Made by a program: the position numbers and the translations under genes. This document shows positions 43,962-52,236 of a DNA stretch of 64,000 bases, piece after piece. The notes beneath the pieces are model-generated. The model made no database searches and was not told where the DNA came from. It saw only the letters and a list, made by a program, of their open reading frames with translations. The DNA comes from JAVBNN01 sp031551525. GTDB taxonomy: Bacteria; Bacillota; Negativicutes; Acidaminococcales; JAISLQ01. The DNA lies in the NCBI GenBank assembly GCA_031551525.1, contig JAVBNN010000003.1, forward strand, positions 1-64,000, read 5' to 3'. The first letter of the stretch is position 1; every line of letters starts with the position of its first letter.

Positions 43962-44462
43962 CTATTTTTTTCTGAATTTTTCCAGTGCTGCCAAACGGGG
44001 ATCTATGGTTTCCCTGAGGCAGGCACAGTTTTTTATGTTCAAATTTTGGCCGCATATAGGGCAAATCCCCTGACAGCCATCTTTGCACAGCATCTTGACC
44101 GGTTCTCCCATAAGGAGATTCTCGCCGACGATTTGTTTGATATCAATAAAATCGCCGTCAAAGGTATAGGCGTCTTCTTCAATATCGACGGCAGTCACAG
44201 GAAATATTTTTTCGCAAAACTCAACTTCAAGTTCTTGTTCCAGTGGCTCCAGGCAGCGGGCACATTCGCCTTTATAGTGTGCTGAAGACACGCCGCTTAA
44301 TAAAAGTACGTCGCCTACATTGGCTATGTCGCCACCAGCCGAAACATCACCTGTAAAACAACCGGCAAATCCATCTGGCAATACTTCCGTGACCGGCGAG
44401 GTGAAAGAAAAATTTTCCCGACGACCGCGCTCTTTTTTTACTGAAGATATGTTTACTTTCAT
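43962..44462 (-). CDS. yceD: YceD/DUF177 family protein
   Basis: A 166-residue protein of the DUF177 family, always near rpmF. In other species it is linked to 23S rRNA accumulation. Conserved features are the CARCLEPLEQELEVEF segment near 75-90 and the Cys pairs CKDGCQGICPICGQNLN near 130-146, which probably bind zinc. I chose the ATG at 44462 because a consensus promoter lies only 20 bases upstream; a longer frame would overlap that promoter and the ackA 3' end. Confidence 0.88.
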   Translation of the reverse strand: MKVNISSVKKERGRRENFSFTSPVTEVLPDGFAGCFTGDVSAGGDIANVGDVLLLSGVSSAHYKGECARCLEPLEQELEVEFCEKIFPVTAVDIEEDAYTFDGDFIDIKQIVGENLLMGEPVKMLCKDGCQGICPICGQNLNIKNCACLRETIDPRLAALEKFRKK

Positions 44463-44481
44463 TTGTTCACCAACCTGATTA

Positions 44482-44510
44482 ATTATATACACCAGGTTAC
44501 CCTTTGTCAA
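44482..44510 (-). promoter_or_regulatory. Consensus promoter of yceD-rpmF
   Basis: Perfect TTGACA (44505-44510), 17-base spacer and perfect TATAAT (44482-44487) on the minus strand. The inverted repeat AACCTG/CAGGTT (44493-44498 and 44472-44477) brackets the -10 box. Confidence 0.85.
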
Positions 44511-44517
44511 GAAGCTT

Positions 44518-45726
44518 TCAAGCCCTGAACAGGGGGCGGCAAATGATGGAAGTGTCGCGTGCAATGACCAGTTCTTCGTTTGTCGGTATGACAAATATTT
44601 TTACCGAGCTGCGCGGAACGCTTATTTCCTGCGCTTTGCCTCTTGTCTGGTTACGGTCTGGATCTATACGGGTACCCAGATACTCAAGGCCGCTGCATAT
44701 TTTGTCACGCATGCTAGGCGAATTTTCGCCCAACCCTGCGGTAAAGACTATAGCGTCTACTCCGCCCAGAGCTGAAGCGTAACCGCCGATATATTTTTTG
44801 ACCCGGTAGGCGAATATGTCTATCGCCAACTGTGAACGTTCGTCTCCTTCGGCCGCGGCAGCCTCCAGGTCGCGAAAATCGCTGGAACGGCCTGATATAC
44901 CGAGTATACCTGATCTGCGGTTGAGGTATTCTTCTACTTCATGGATATCCATATGTTCTTTTTCCATAATGAAAGGAACTATGGCCGGATCCACCTCACC
45001 GCTGCGGGTCCCCATAACCAGCCCTTCGAGCGGAGTGAAGCCCATGCTGGTGTCGACTGATTTGCCGTATTTTATAGCGGTCAGGCTGGCGCCGTTCCCA
45101 AGATGGCAGGTGATGATGCGCAGGTCTGTCATGTGTTCGCCCATCATGCTGGCTGCCACTTGCGCTACATATTTGTGTGATGTACCATGAAAACCATAGC
45201 GGCGCACGCCGTATTTCTGGTAAAGTTCATAAGGAAGGCCGTAAATATAGGCCATTTTGGGTATGGTTTGGTGGAAAGCCGTGTCAAATACCGCCACCTG
45301 TGGTACAGACGGCATAAGTTTGATGCAGGCCTTTATACCGCATATGTTGGGTGGGTTATGAAGAGGAGCCAGTTCCGAACATCTTTCGATGCCAGCTAGC
45401 ACTTCACCGGTGATAAGCGTAGAGTCGGTAAAACGCTCGCCGCCATGCACTACGCGATGCCCTACCGCATCTATCTCGTCGACGGTTTTTATGACGCCGT
45501 GCTCATTGTCGAGCAATGCGTCCAATACCATCTTGATCGCTGTTGTATGATCCGGGATATTTTCATTGATCTCAACAGTTTCGCCGTTCGCGGGAGTATG
45601 TTTCAGAAGAGAACCATCAAGCCCTATTCGTTCCACCAGACCCTTGGCAAATACGCTTTCGCCCTCCATGTCAATAAATTGATACTTTAAAGAAGAGCTT
45701 CCACAATTGACAACAAAAATTTTCAT
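44518..45726 (-). CDS. ackA: Acetate kinase
   Basis: Forms ATP and acetate from acetyl phosphate. The 402-residue ASKHA-fold enzyme shows [17 protein letters not shown] near 4-20, [15 protein letters not shown] near 87, the catalytic [10 protein letters not shown] near 148, [13 protein letters not shown] near 177, [12 protein letters not shown] near 209 and [10 protein letters not shown] near 241. The ATG at 45726 has AAGGAGG upstream. A TATAAT at 45789-45794 (minus strand) may be its -10, with a poor -35. Phosphotransacetylase is not adjacent. Divergent from tmcAL, whose product also handles acetate. Confidence 0.97.
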   Translation of the reverse strand: MKIFVVNCGSSSLKYQFIDMEGESVFAKGLVERIGLDGSLLKHTPANGETVEINENIPDHTTAIKMVLDALLDNEHGVIKTVDEIDAVGHRVVHGGERFTDSTLITGEVLAGIERCSELAPLHNPPNICGIKACIKLMPSVPQVAVFDTAFHQTIPKMAYIYGLPYELYQKYGVRRYGFHGTSHKYVAQVAASMMGEHMTDLRIITCHLGNGASLTAIKYGKSVDTSMGFTPLEGLVMGTRSGEVDPAIVPFIMEKEHMDIHEVEEYLNRRSGILGISGRSSDFRDLEAAAAEGDERSQLAIDIFAYRVKKYIGGYASALGGVDAIVFTAGLGENSPSMRDKICSGLEYLGTRIDPDRNQTRGKAQEISVPRSSVKIFVIPTNEELVIARDTSIICRPLFRA

Positions 45727-45855
45727 CAATATCCTCCTTGCAATGTTCCTCTGTTATAATGTATACAACAATATTTATATTTTACTCTATTATACGAATT
45801 TTTTCGAGTATTTTTACAAAATTTTTCCATCAGGAAAGACCCGGGGTAGTTTATT

Positions 45856-47061
45856 ATGCAAAAAATAACCGGTATAATCGCTGAATACAACCCTTTTCAC
45901 AACGGTCATGCCTGGCAGATAGCTGAAATAAAAAGACGACTGGGAGAAACACTGGTGGTAGCCGTTATGAGCGGACACTTTACTCAGCGCGGAGAGCCTG
46001 CTATAGGTGGCAAGTGGTTGCGCGCGGAGGCCGCCGTCCGCGGCGGGGCCGACCTGGTGCTGGAGTTGCCCTTTATTTTCGCTTGCCGCAGCGCGGAGTA
46101 TTTTGCCCGCGGCGGAGTTGGCATACTCAACGCGACCGGCATAGTCAGCCATTTGTGCTTTGGTGCCGAAACCGCCGACCTTTCTCTTTTACAAAAAATT
46201 GCTGTACAAAGTTTGCAGCCGGATTTTATCGTTAGGGCAAAAGAAAAAATGCGCACCGGCTGTACCTATGCCAGGGCGTTGTCTGAACTCTTTTCATCCG
46301 AGCTGGGTGTCCCCGAAGAAGTAATCCGTGGAGCCAACAACATTCTGGCAGTGGAGTACCTCAAAGCGCTTACGGTCTTGCAATCTCCCATCCAGCCGCT
46401 GGCTATCGAAAGGCAAGCCGCAGGACATCTCGACGGGGAAATATCCAGCAGTATAGCCAGCGCCACTGCCATCAGACGGGAAATGCAAAAATACGGTTTG
46501 AGCGAAAAATCCTGCCGGGCAATGCCGAAAGACAGCGCTAAGTTGCTGGCGTCCGCCCAAGAAGCCGGACAGCTTTTACTTGACGGCAAACTTTTGCAAA
46601 GCCTGCTGCTTTACCGTATACGCCAGCTCAGCCCGGAACAGATAAAGGGATTTTCCGATTGCAGCGAAGGGCTGGAATACCGCCTGAAAAAAACCGCCGC
46701 CACTTCGGCTACGTTGGAAGAACTTGTCTTAGCGGCAAAGAGCCGCCGTTATCCGGCAACCCGGATACAAAGGATACTCTCACAGCTCCTGGTGCTGAAC
46801 GCGCCTTCTTTTAGCGCGCCGCTGCCACCTTACTTGCGCGTGTTGGCATTTAACGCACAGGGACGTGAATTGATAAAAAAAATACGGTCTGTGACCGTAT
46901 TTCCAGTGATAGGCAATTTGCCCGATTATGCAAGTGATGGATGCCCACACAGCCAGTTATGCCTGGCTGCCGACATAAACGCTACAGATATATACCAGCT
47001 GCTGCTGGGAAAAAACCTGACCGGCCTCGATTATCTAAAACCACCAGTCTATGTGGGTTAA
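45856..47061 (+). CDS. tmcAL: tRNA(Met) cytidine acetate ligase TmcAL
   Basis: Makes N4-acetylcytidine at the wobble base of elongator tRNA-Met, using free acetate and ATP through an acetyl-adenylate. The 401-residue protein has the HIGH-type nucleotidyl site GIIAEYNPFHNGHAWQI at 6-22, VAVMSGHFTQRGEPA near 35, WLRAEAAVRGGADLVLELPF near 54-73 and GLEYRLKKTA near 272, all typical of the YlbM/TmcAL family. The ATG is preceded by GGGGTAG. It is divergent from ackA and convergent with the coiled-coil gene; the two stop codons overlap in TTAA. Confidence 0.93.
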   Translation: MQKITGIIAEYNPFHNGHAWQIAEIKRRLGETLVVAVMSGHFTQRGEPAIGGKWLRAEAAVRGGADLVLELPFIFACRSAEYFARGGVGILNATGIVSHLCFGAETADLSLLQKIAVQSLQPDFIVRAKEKMRTGCTYARALSELFSSELGVPEEVIRGANNILAVEYLKALTVLQSPIQPLAIERQAAGHLDGEISSSIASATAIRREMQKYGLSEKSCRAMPKDSAKLLASAQEAGQLLLDGKLLQSLLLYRIRQLSPEQIKGFSDCSEGLEYRLKKTAATSATLEELVLAAKSRRYPATRIQRILSQLLVLNAPSFSAPLPPYLRVLAFNAQGRELIKKIRSVTVFPVIGNLPDYASDGCPHSQLCLAADINATDIYQLLLGKNLTGLDYLKPPVYVG

Positions 47062-47615
47062 TATTCTCCCCGGGACTTTTTGGCAAGCACTTCCTTGCTT
47101 TGCCCCAAAGACTCGCCTACTTTGTCCATGGTTCCCTCAAGGTATTCAAAAACCTCTTTTACATAGGTCATGGTTTCTTCGTGCATGTTGTTGGCAAAAT
47201 CGACCGCTTTGGTATGCATTTCTTGTATTTCCTTGTCGGCAACCTCACGCAGTTCGTATACTTCCCGTTCGGTAGCCGTCCGCAGTTCATAAGCTTCCTG
47301 GTTAGCGGCATCCATTATTTCCTTGGCGCGTTCCTGGGCCTGTTTTACTATTTCTTCTTCCATGACGAGTTTTTCCGCCACGACTTCGGCCTGCCTTATG
47401 ATGCGCTGTTTTTCTTCCATCGCTTCATTTATGCGGCGCTCGCGGTCGTTCAAAAGTTGCCTGGCCTGTTTTATCTCGAGCGGTATGGAAGTCCTGATGG
47501 CGTCCATGATCTGCCCCAGTTTCTCTTCATCCACTATACGTTTATTTGTAAACGGAACACCTGAAGCGTCCATCATCATATTTTCCAATTCGTCAAGTAT
47601 CCGTTCAAGTTCCAT
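47058..47615 (-). CDS. Coiled-coil protein of unknown function (ATPase-subunit-like)
   Basis: A 185-residue, highly charged protein that is almost entirely alpha-helical. A continuous coiled coil covers about 40-165, with Glu/Lys/Arg heptads such as RQLLNDRERRINEAMEEKQR and EREVYELREVADKEIQEMH. It resembles stalk subunits (F-type b or V-type E) in composition only; I see no specific signature. Related proteins often follow coaD in Negativicutes and Clostridia. The ATG at 47615 lies 10 bases after GGGGGG; a TTG two codons earlier is possible. Its stop overlaps that of tmcAL. Confidence 0.7.
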   Translation of the reverse strand: MELERILDELENMMMDASGVPFTNKRIVDEEKLGQIMDAIRTSIPLEIKQARQLLNDRERRINEAMEEKQRIIRQAEVVAEKLVMEEEIVKQAQERAKEIMDAANQEAYELRTATEREVYELREVADKEIQEMHTKAVDFANNMHEETMTYVKEVFEYLEGTMDKVGESLGQSKEVLAKKSRGEY

Positions 47616-47674
47616 AATCAATAATCCCCCCGTCGCTTATTTGTTCGCCACGACTTATATTTGCGGTACAAATC

Positions 47675-48160
47675 TCACGGCTGTACCTGTTTTTCTTTTA
47701 TCTTTTTTTCCACACACTCCGGCACCAACTCACTGACGCAACCGCCAAAAGCCAGTATTTCCCTGACGCCGGTCGAACTCAAAAAGGAATAGTCCGTGCC
47801 GGTCATCATAAAGATAGTCTCTATGTCAGGATCCAGCTTTTTTATCATCAAAGCCCGCTGGAATTCGTATTCGAAATCAGTCAGGGCGCGCAGGCCGCGC
47901 AAAACCACATTGGCGTTTTGCCCACGCACATATTCATGCAACAGTCCTGTAAATGCGTCAACCTTTATATTCGCTATGTCCCGGGTACATTCCTGCAACA
48001 TGTCCACTCTTTCTTGCATGGAAAACATTGCTTTTTCCTTGTTTGGGTTATGAAAGACAGCAACAACGATCTCGTCGAACATTTCCGACGCCCGCTGAAA
48101 AATATCCAGATGCCCATTGGTTACCGGGTCAAAACTGCCTGGACATATTACTTTTCGCAC
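47675..48160 (-). CDS. coaD: Phosphopantetheine adenylyltransferase
   Basis: Fourth step of coenzyme A synthesis. The 161-residue protein has CPGSFDPVTNGHLDIFQRAS near 6-25 (T/HxGH nucleotidyltransferase motif), RGLRALTDFEYEFQRALMIK near 89 and SFLSSTGVREILAFGG near 126-141. The GTG at 48160 follows GGGGGG by 8 bases; a longer frame starts inside that site. It lies 18 bases behind rsmD, the usual partner. Confidence 0.96.
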   Translation of the reverse strand: MRKVICPGSFDPVTNGHLDIFQRASEMFDEIVVAVFHNPNKEKAMFSMQERVDMLQECTRDIANIKVDAFTGLLHEYVRGQNANVVLRGLRALTDFEYEFQRALMIKKLDPDIETIFMMTGTDYSFLSSTGVREILAFGGCVSELVPECVEKKIKEKQVQP

Positions 48161-48178
48161 TATTTGTCCCCCCAAGAT

Positions 48179-48730
48179 TTATTCTGCTGCTACAAAAAAA
48201 GACAAGCTTGTTTCACCGTATTTTTCCATGCGCCATAAAGATATTCCTTCCGGCGGAGAAAATTTTTCGTGTTTGGAGTGTTCAAGAACAAGTATACCAT
48301 TTTTTTCCAGGATGTTGTATTTTTTTAACTGGCTGAGTATAACCTCACACCAGCCCCGCCCATACGGCGGATCGCAAAATATCAGTTCAAAACGCCTGGC
48401 TTGCCTGAAAAAAGCGGCAATTGACTTAGCCGCGTCGCTGCGATATATTTTTATTTGACTGGCCGCTTTTGCCTTTTCAATATTCTTTTGGATAAACTTT
48501 AAGCTGGTGTCGTCATCATCCACGCAGATCACTTCAAAAGCGCCCCGGCTCCAGGCCTCCAAGCCAAGGTTGCCGCTGCCGGAAAACAGGTCGAGCACTT
48601 TAGCTCCGTCCAGTCGGTCAGCCAAAATATTGAACAGCGACTCTTTGACCCGGTCGCCAGTCGGCCTCACATAGAGCCCTTCCGGCGCGACCAGTTTAAG
48701 CCCTCTGGCCCGGCCTGCTATTATCCTCAT
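48179..48730 (-). CDS. rsmD: 16S rRNA (guanine-966-N2)-methyltransferase
   Basis: A 183-residue Rossmann methyltransferase. MRIIAGRARGLKLVAP at the N-terminus, VLDLFSGSGNLGLEAWSRGA near 44-63 as the SAM site and the catalytic FCDPPYGRGW near 116 (DPPY variant of NPPY). It starts with ATG after GGGGGA and precedes coaD. It is divergent from the DUF4127 gene, with only 51 bases between start codons. Confidence 0.94.
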   Translation of the reverse strand: MRIIAGRARGLKLVAPEGLYVRPTGDRVKESLFNILADRLDGAKVLDLFSGSGNLGLEAWSRGAFEVICVDDDDTSLKFIQKNIEKAKAASQIKIYRSDAAKSIAAFFRQARRFELIFCDPPYGRGWCEVILSQLKKYNILEKNGILVLEHSKHEKFSPPEGISLWRMEKYGETSLSFFVAAE

Positions 48731-48781
48731 AAAAATCCCCCGGATTTATGTTAGCCCCATCATTGACGCGAGGCGGGTATT

Positions 48782-50440
48782 ATGAAATATTCAGTAAAAA
48801 TTTTTGCCGCCATTTTAATACTAGCTTTACTATTATACAATAATTTTTTTCTAAATTGTGTATTTTTCTATACGAAAGAAAATAAACCTGTACCGGTAAC
48901 CTTGTCTAAAGGAAAACCGCTGGGCAGTGTCTTGTTTTTGCCTCTCGACAGTCGCCCGCCCTGTCTTTTCTTTGTCACCGCACTGGGTAGTATGAGCGGG
49001 TGGAATATACTATCTCCGCCACCAGCGCTGCTCGATAACTACTACCAGCCGGCCGATTATTACGCGCTCCGGCAGTGGGCCTTTACGCGAGCGCCTTCGG
49101 CTGACGCCGCCATAGTATCGCTTGACATGTTCACCTATGGCGGCCTTATCGCGTCACGGCGCGGACAAATAAACGCCCTCGAAATGCAAAGCGCGCTCAA
49201 GGGGATCGAGTTTTTAGCGGGGCGGCAGAAAGAGCTTTATGCTTTTGCCATCATTCCCCGTCTTTTGATCGCCGAAGACGACGCTACCAAGCTTTGGCAA
49301 TACCATATGATGGTCTATTCGACGAAAAAAGATATGGAAGATACTTTTGGCAATCCGGCCGACTTTGCCCGCATGCAGGCAATGCTTTCCCGCCTGCCGC
49401 CCGAATTGATAGAACGATTTAACGCTCTATATGAAAAGAACGATGCTTTCAACCATAAGTTGGCCCAAACCGCAACGCGTGGCATTTTCCGCCAACTGTC
49501 CGTCGGCCAGGACGATGGGCAGCCTTTTGGCAGACCCAATGCCAATATGCACAAGCTGGCGGAATACTGCCGTGGTCTCAAAAATACGCATTTGACACAA
49601 GGCGCCGACGAAATAGCCATGTTGCAGCTAGCCTGCCTGTCTAGCCAAAAAACCGGCTTTTCGCCCAAAATAAAAGTAGTCTACTCTCACCCCAGCGTGC
49701 CTGACCTCGTAATGCACTTCATGCCGATAACGGTAGAGGAGACTGTACGGGAAAAGATAGCTCTGTTAAACGGCCAAAAAACAGAAAAGACTGAAGATGC
49801 CGACTTTGTCCTCTTTGTGCATTGCGGCAGTAGTGAAACAGGCTTCCTGCTGGGAGAAATAGCGGAAAAAGCCATTGCCCTGGCCGGGCAAAAACCACTG
49901 GCGCTCATCGATTTGAGCGCGAATTTCAATCGGCACGAGACTATACTAGGCAACCTACTCGATAAGAGTTTCCCCCTCGCCTCGCTAGCCGCCTATGCCG
50001 GCTGGAACACCAGCAGCAACTCTATAGGTACAGCGCTCTCGCAAGCCGCGTTATTCATCAATCGAAAAAACTCCTTGGATAAACAATATTGGCCGCAACT
50101 GTACCGGGAAAATTTCGAATTTACTATTGCCCGCGTTCTTGACGACTGGCTGTATCAAAAAAACGTACAGGACTCGGTAAACGATTACCTGCGCTGGAAG
50201 GGCATAGACCCCTACCGACTGGGCGTTGAAAAAAATTACGCCCTCGAAAAGATACGTTGGCGCATGTACCTGCCGCAGCGCAAGATGTTTTACGGCAATA
50301 TCGGCAAATATCCTTTTTACCAGGACAGCAGCGGTGACTACTATGTGACCGCCCTTGATGCAGAGGTGACACTGCCCTGGGAGCGCACTTTTGAAATAGC
50401 GCTCAGTGTAAAAACACAAGTCGGAAGAGTAGAGAACTAA
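48782..50440 (+). CDS. DUF4127 family protein with N-terminal membrane anchor
   Basis: A 552-residue protein. A single hydrophobic segment (about 6-30; IFAAILILALLLYNNFF) acts as signal anchor or uncleaved signal peptide, so the bulk should be outside the cytoplasmic membrane. Family landmarks are LFLPLDSRPPCLFFV near 51-65, VSLDMFTYGGLIASR near 112-126, IPRLLIAEDDATKLWQ near 158-173 and YAGWNTSSNSIGTALSQ near 407-423. The repeated Asp/Asn/Arg-rich motifs look like an enzyme active site, but no activity is known to me. The ATG follows GAGGCGGG. Monocistronic, ending in a hairpin. Confidence 0.8.
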   Translation: MKYSVKIFAAILILALLLYNNFFLNCVFFYTKENKPVPVTLSKGKPLGSVLFLPLDSRPPCLFFVTALGSMSGWNILSPPPALLDNYYQPADYYALRQWAFTRAPSADAAIVSLDMFTYGGLIASRRGQINALEMQSALKGIEFLAGRQKELYAFAIIPRLLIAEDDATKLWQYHMMVYSTKKDMEDTFGNPADFARMQAMLSRLPPELIERFNALYEKNDAFNHKLAQTATRGIFRQLSVGQDDGQPFGRPNANMHKLAEYCRGLKNTHLTQGADEIAMLQLACLSSQKTGFSPKIKVVYSHPSVPDLVMHFMPITVEETVREKIALLNGQKTEKTEDADFVLFVHCGSSETGFLLGEIAEKAIALAGQKPLALIDLSANFNRHETILGNLLDKSFPLASLAAYAGWNTSSNSIGTALSQAALFINRKNSLDKQYWPQLYRENFEFTIARVLDDWLYQKNVQDSVNDYLRWKGIDPYRLGVEKNYALEKIRWRMYLPQRKMFYGNIGKYPFYQDSSGDYYVTALDAEVTLPWERTFEIALSVKTQVGRVEN

Positions 50441-50467
50441 CAGCCTGCGGTAAAAAACCGCAGGCTG
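50441..50467 (+). terminator. Hairpin behind the DUF4127 gene
   Basis: Perfect 11-base arms 50441-50451 and 50457-50467 (CAGCCTGCGGT / ACCGCAGGCTG) with an AAAAA loop, directly after the stop codon. The following TCGTATTA is only moderately T-rich. Confidence 0.65.
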
Positions 50468-50543
50468 TCGTATTACCCTTGAAGGGAAAGCTATAAAATG
50501 GCGTCAACTTTTTCAGACCACGTAAAACTGGCCATTGTCGTGT

Positions 50544-50915
50544 TCATATTGTCTGTTTGACTTGTTCTACCGAAACAACGAGGACTTTCCTTAGCCAGGG
50601 GAATTTTTCTTTCATCAGGTCATATTCCCGCCCCTCCTGTAAAAAGGCGGCTTTCCCTTCAAGGTAAAAACCCGCGCCCATGCCTTGAGTGCCTTCGACT
50701 TCTTTGCTGCCGAAAGTTATTTTTACTTTGTTCTGTATCGCTGTATCTTTTTCTGTTGAATTCATGCCGGCCGCCGGTATCAGTAACTGATTCGAGCCGA
50801 GGATATTTACATACGAGTTCCAGGTGTTTGTTACGTGCGCTTCTTTACCGTCACAGGTCACTATCGCCACAGCTCCTTCGTGAGCGAGGGTTTCTCTTAA
50901 TTTTTCATTAAACAT
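50544..50915 (-). CDS. Pyridoxamine 5'-phosphate oxidase-like FMN-binding split-barrel protein
   Basis: A 123-residue single-domain protein. EGAVAIVTCDGKEAHVTNTW near 13-32 and KVKITFGSKEVEGTQGMGAG near 63-82 followed by GFYLEGKAAFLQEG are typical of small FMN-binding split barrels related to PNPOx. Such proteins reduce or bind flavin, F420 or haem-like ligands; the substrate here is unknown. It lacks the substrate-binding residues of true PdxH and is too short for it. The ATG has AAAGGAGC upstream. Apparently monocistronic. Confidence 0.78.
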   Translation of the reverse strand: MFNEKLRETLAHEGAVAIVTCDGKEAHVTNTWNSYVNILGSNQLLIPAAGMNSTEKDTAIQNKVKITFGSKEVEGTQGMGAGFYLEGKAAFLQEGREYDLMKEKFPWLRKVLVVSVEQVKQTI

Positions 50916-50994
50916 TTTTTTGCTCCTTTATTTGTATTTATCTGGTAAAAATTTTTACTAAATCGATTTTATAGATTGGATAAATATTATATTG

Positions 50995-51029
50995 TGAAAA
51001 ACACCGGAAAAGGTTAAATCCTCTTCCGG
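50995..51029 (-). terminator. Terminator of the NlpC/P60 gene
   Basis: Ten-base arms 51020-51029 and 51004-51013 (CCGGAAGAGG / CCTTTTCCGG, one G-U pair), followed by TGTTTTTC on the minus strand, about 55 bases after the stop codon. Confidence 0.75.
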
Positions 51030-51083
51030 CGAAAATACCGTTTAACCATATTTTTTGTTGTTAATACAAGGTGTTTCTTGACG

Positions 51084-51914
51084 TTAGAACACCAAGCGCT
51101 TGGCGCCGAGGTATCTTTCGACATAATAGGCCTTGGACAAAGATGTTATGGTGACTTGCGCAGCCGCCGAGCTGGCGTGAATGAAGTTGCCGTCGCCCAT
51201 GTATATGCCGACGTGCGAGGGGCCCGGCTCGTATGTTTCAAAGAAAACCAGGTCGCCGGCTTGGAGGTTTTGCCGCTGTACAGGTATGCCGACAGTAAAC
51301 TGCCCATCCGCCATGCGCGGTATCTGCATGCCCCGCATAGCGAATATATAGTAAATATAGCCCGAGCAGTCAAAGCCGCCCGGCGCCGCACCGCCCCAAA
51401 CGTATGGAGTGCCAAGGAAACTCTTTGCCGCCGCCAGCACTTCCAGCCCGCCGCGCGAGAATCCGCGCGACGCGTCAACTGCCGGCGGTTTGGCTATCTT
51501 TTCTTTAGGCAGGTTAAGCGCGGCGATGGTCGCCTCGCCCACGATGCCGTCGGTATTCAAATTGTTGGCCGACTGAAAAGTATATACCGCACTAAAAGTT
51601 GCGCTGCCAAAATCTCCGTCCAACAGGCCACGGTAGTAACCGAAATCTTTGAGTTTGTTCTGTACTTTTTCTACTTCCAGCCCTTGCATGCCAAATTTAA
51701 GAGCTTTACCGGAATATTTTAAAGGAAGGGTAGCCGGGTCAGGTTCCGCGGGCTTCTCATCCGCTGCCTTGGGAACTATTTTGACGACAGTTATCGCCGC
51801 TGCGTTTTTCGGCTCTTCCTTTTGCTTTTTGGGGGATGGCGTTTCGGCAAATACGGCCGAACTCATTACAGACAACAACAGGGCCAAAGATAAAACAAAC
51901 AGCCTATTTTTCAT
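51084..51914 (-). CDS. Secreted NlpC/P60 peptidoglycan endopeptidase with peptidoglycan-binding domain
   Basis: A 276-residue exported cell wall hydrolase. A signal peptide ends near A23 (VMSSAVFA). A Lys/Pro/Ala-rich linker follows, then a PG_binding_1 domain at about 72-133 (GMQGLEVEKVQNKLKDFGYY and DGDFGSATFSAVYTFQ). The C-terminal NlpC/P60 domain has the catalytic triad C183 (GGFDCSGYIYY), H234 (SHVGIYMG) and H246 (FIHAS). It should cleave D-Glu-diaminopimelate bonds in stem peptides. I chose the ATG at 51914 because it gives a proper signal peptide; the frame extends 24 codons upstream without support. Confidence 0.93.
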   Translation of the reverse strand: MKNRLFVLSLALLLSVMSSAVFAETPSPKKQKEEPKNAAAITVVKIVPKAADEKPAEPDPATLPLKYSGKALKFGMQGLEVEKVQNKLKDFGYYRGLLDGDFGSATFSAVYTFQSANNLNTDGIVGEATIAALNLPKEKIAKPPAVDASRGFSRGGLEVLAAAKSFLGTPYVWGGAAPGGFDCSGYIYYIFAMRGMQIPRMADGQFTVGIPVQRQNLQAGDLVFFETYEPGPSHVGIYMGDGNFIHASSAAAQVTITSLSKAYYVERYLGAKRLVF

Positions 51915-52065
51915 CGCATCACAGCCTTCTCTATTATTTTCGCCAAAGGAACACAGATATATCATTATTTTATCACATTTTGCCAAATATTACCAAATAA
52001 TAAAAAAATTCAGAAAATTACCCTTGTGCTATTATAAAAAACATATTAAATTCTCGTCAAGTAAA

Positions 52066-52094
52066 TTGACAAAGCCAAAGGCCTGATATATAAT
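52066..52094 (+). promoter_or_regulatory. Consensus promoter of the tRNA-Pro gene
   Basis: Perfect TTGACA (52066-52071), 17-base spacer and perfect TATAAT (52089-52094), 13 bases before the mature tRNA. Confidence 0.88.
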
Positions 52095-52107
52095 CATATT
52101 TGTTATT

Positions 52108-52184
52108 CGGGGCGTGGCGCAGTTTGGTAGCGCGCTTGGTTCGGGACTAAGAGGCCGCAGGTTCAAGTCCTGTCGCCCCGACCA
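52108..52184 (+). tRNA. tRNA-Pro (anticodon CGG)
   Basis: 77 bases including an encoded CCA. The acceptor stem CGGGGCG (52108-52114) pairs with CGCCCCG (52174-52180), the discriminator is A52181 and CCA is 52182-52184. The anticodon stem CTTGG/CTAAG encloses the loop TTCGGGA, giving anticodon CGG. The T-loop GTTCAAGTC is standard. Own promoter and terminator, so it is transcribed alone. Confidence 0.96.
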
Positions 52185-52194
52185 CATCAAACGC

Positions 52195-52236
52195 AAAAAG
52201 CATTGCAACTACAGTTGCGGTGCTTTTTATTTTTTC
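52195..52236 (+). terminator. Terminator of tRNA-Pro (overlaps the end of mutS2)
   Basis: Fourteen-base arms 52195-52208 and 52215-52228 (two G-U pairs) followed by ATTTTTTC. The run of As on the other side may let it also terminate mutS2 transcripts arriving from the right. Confidence 0.85.
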
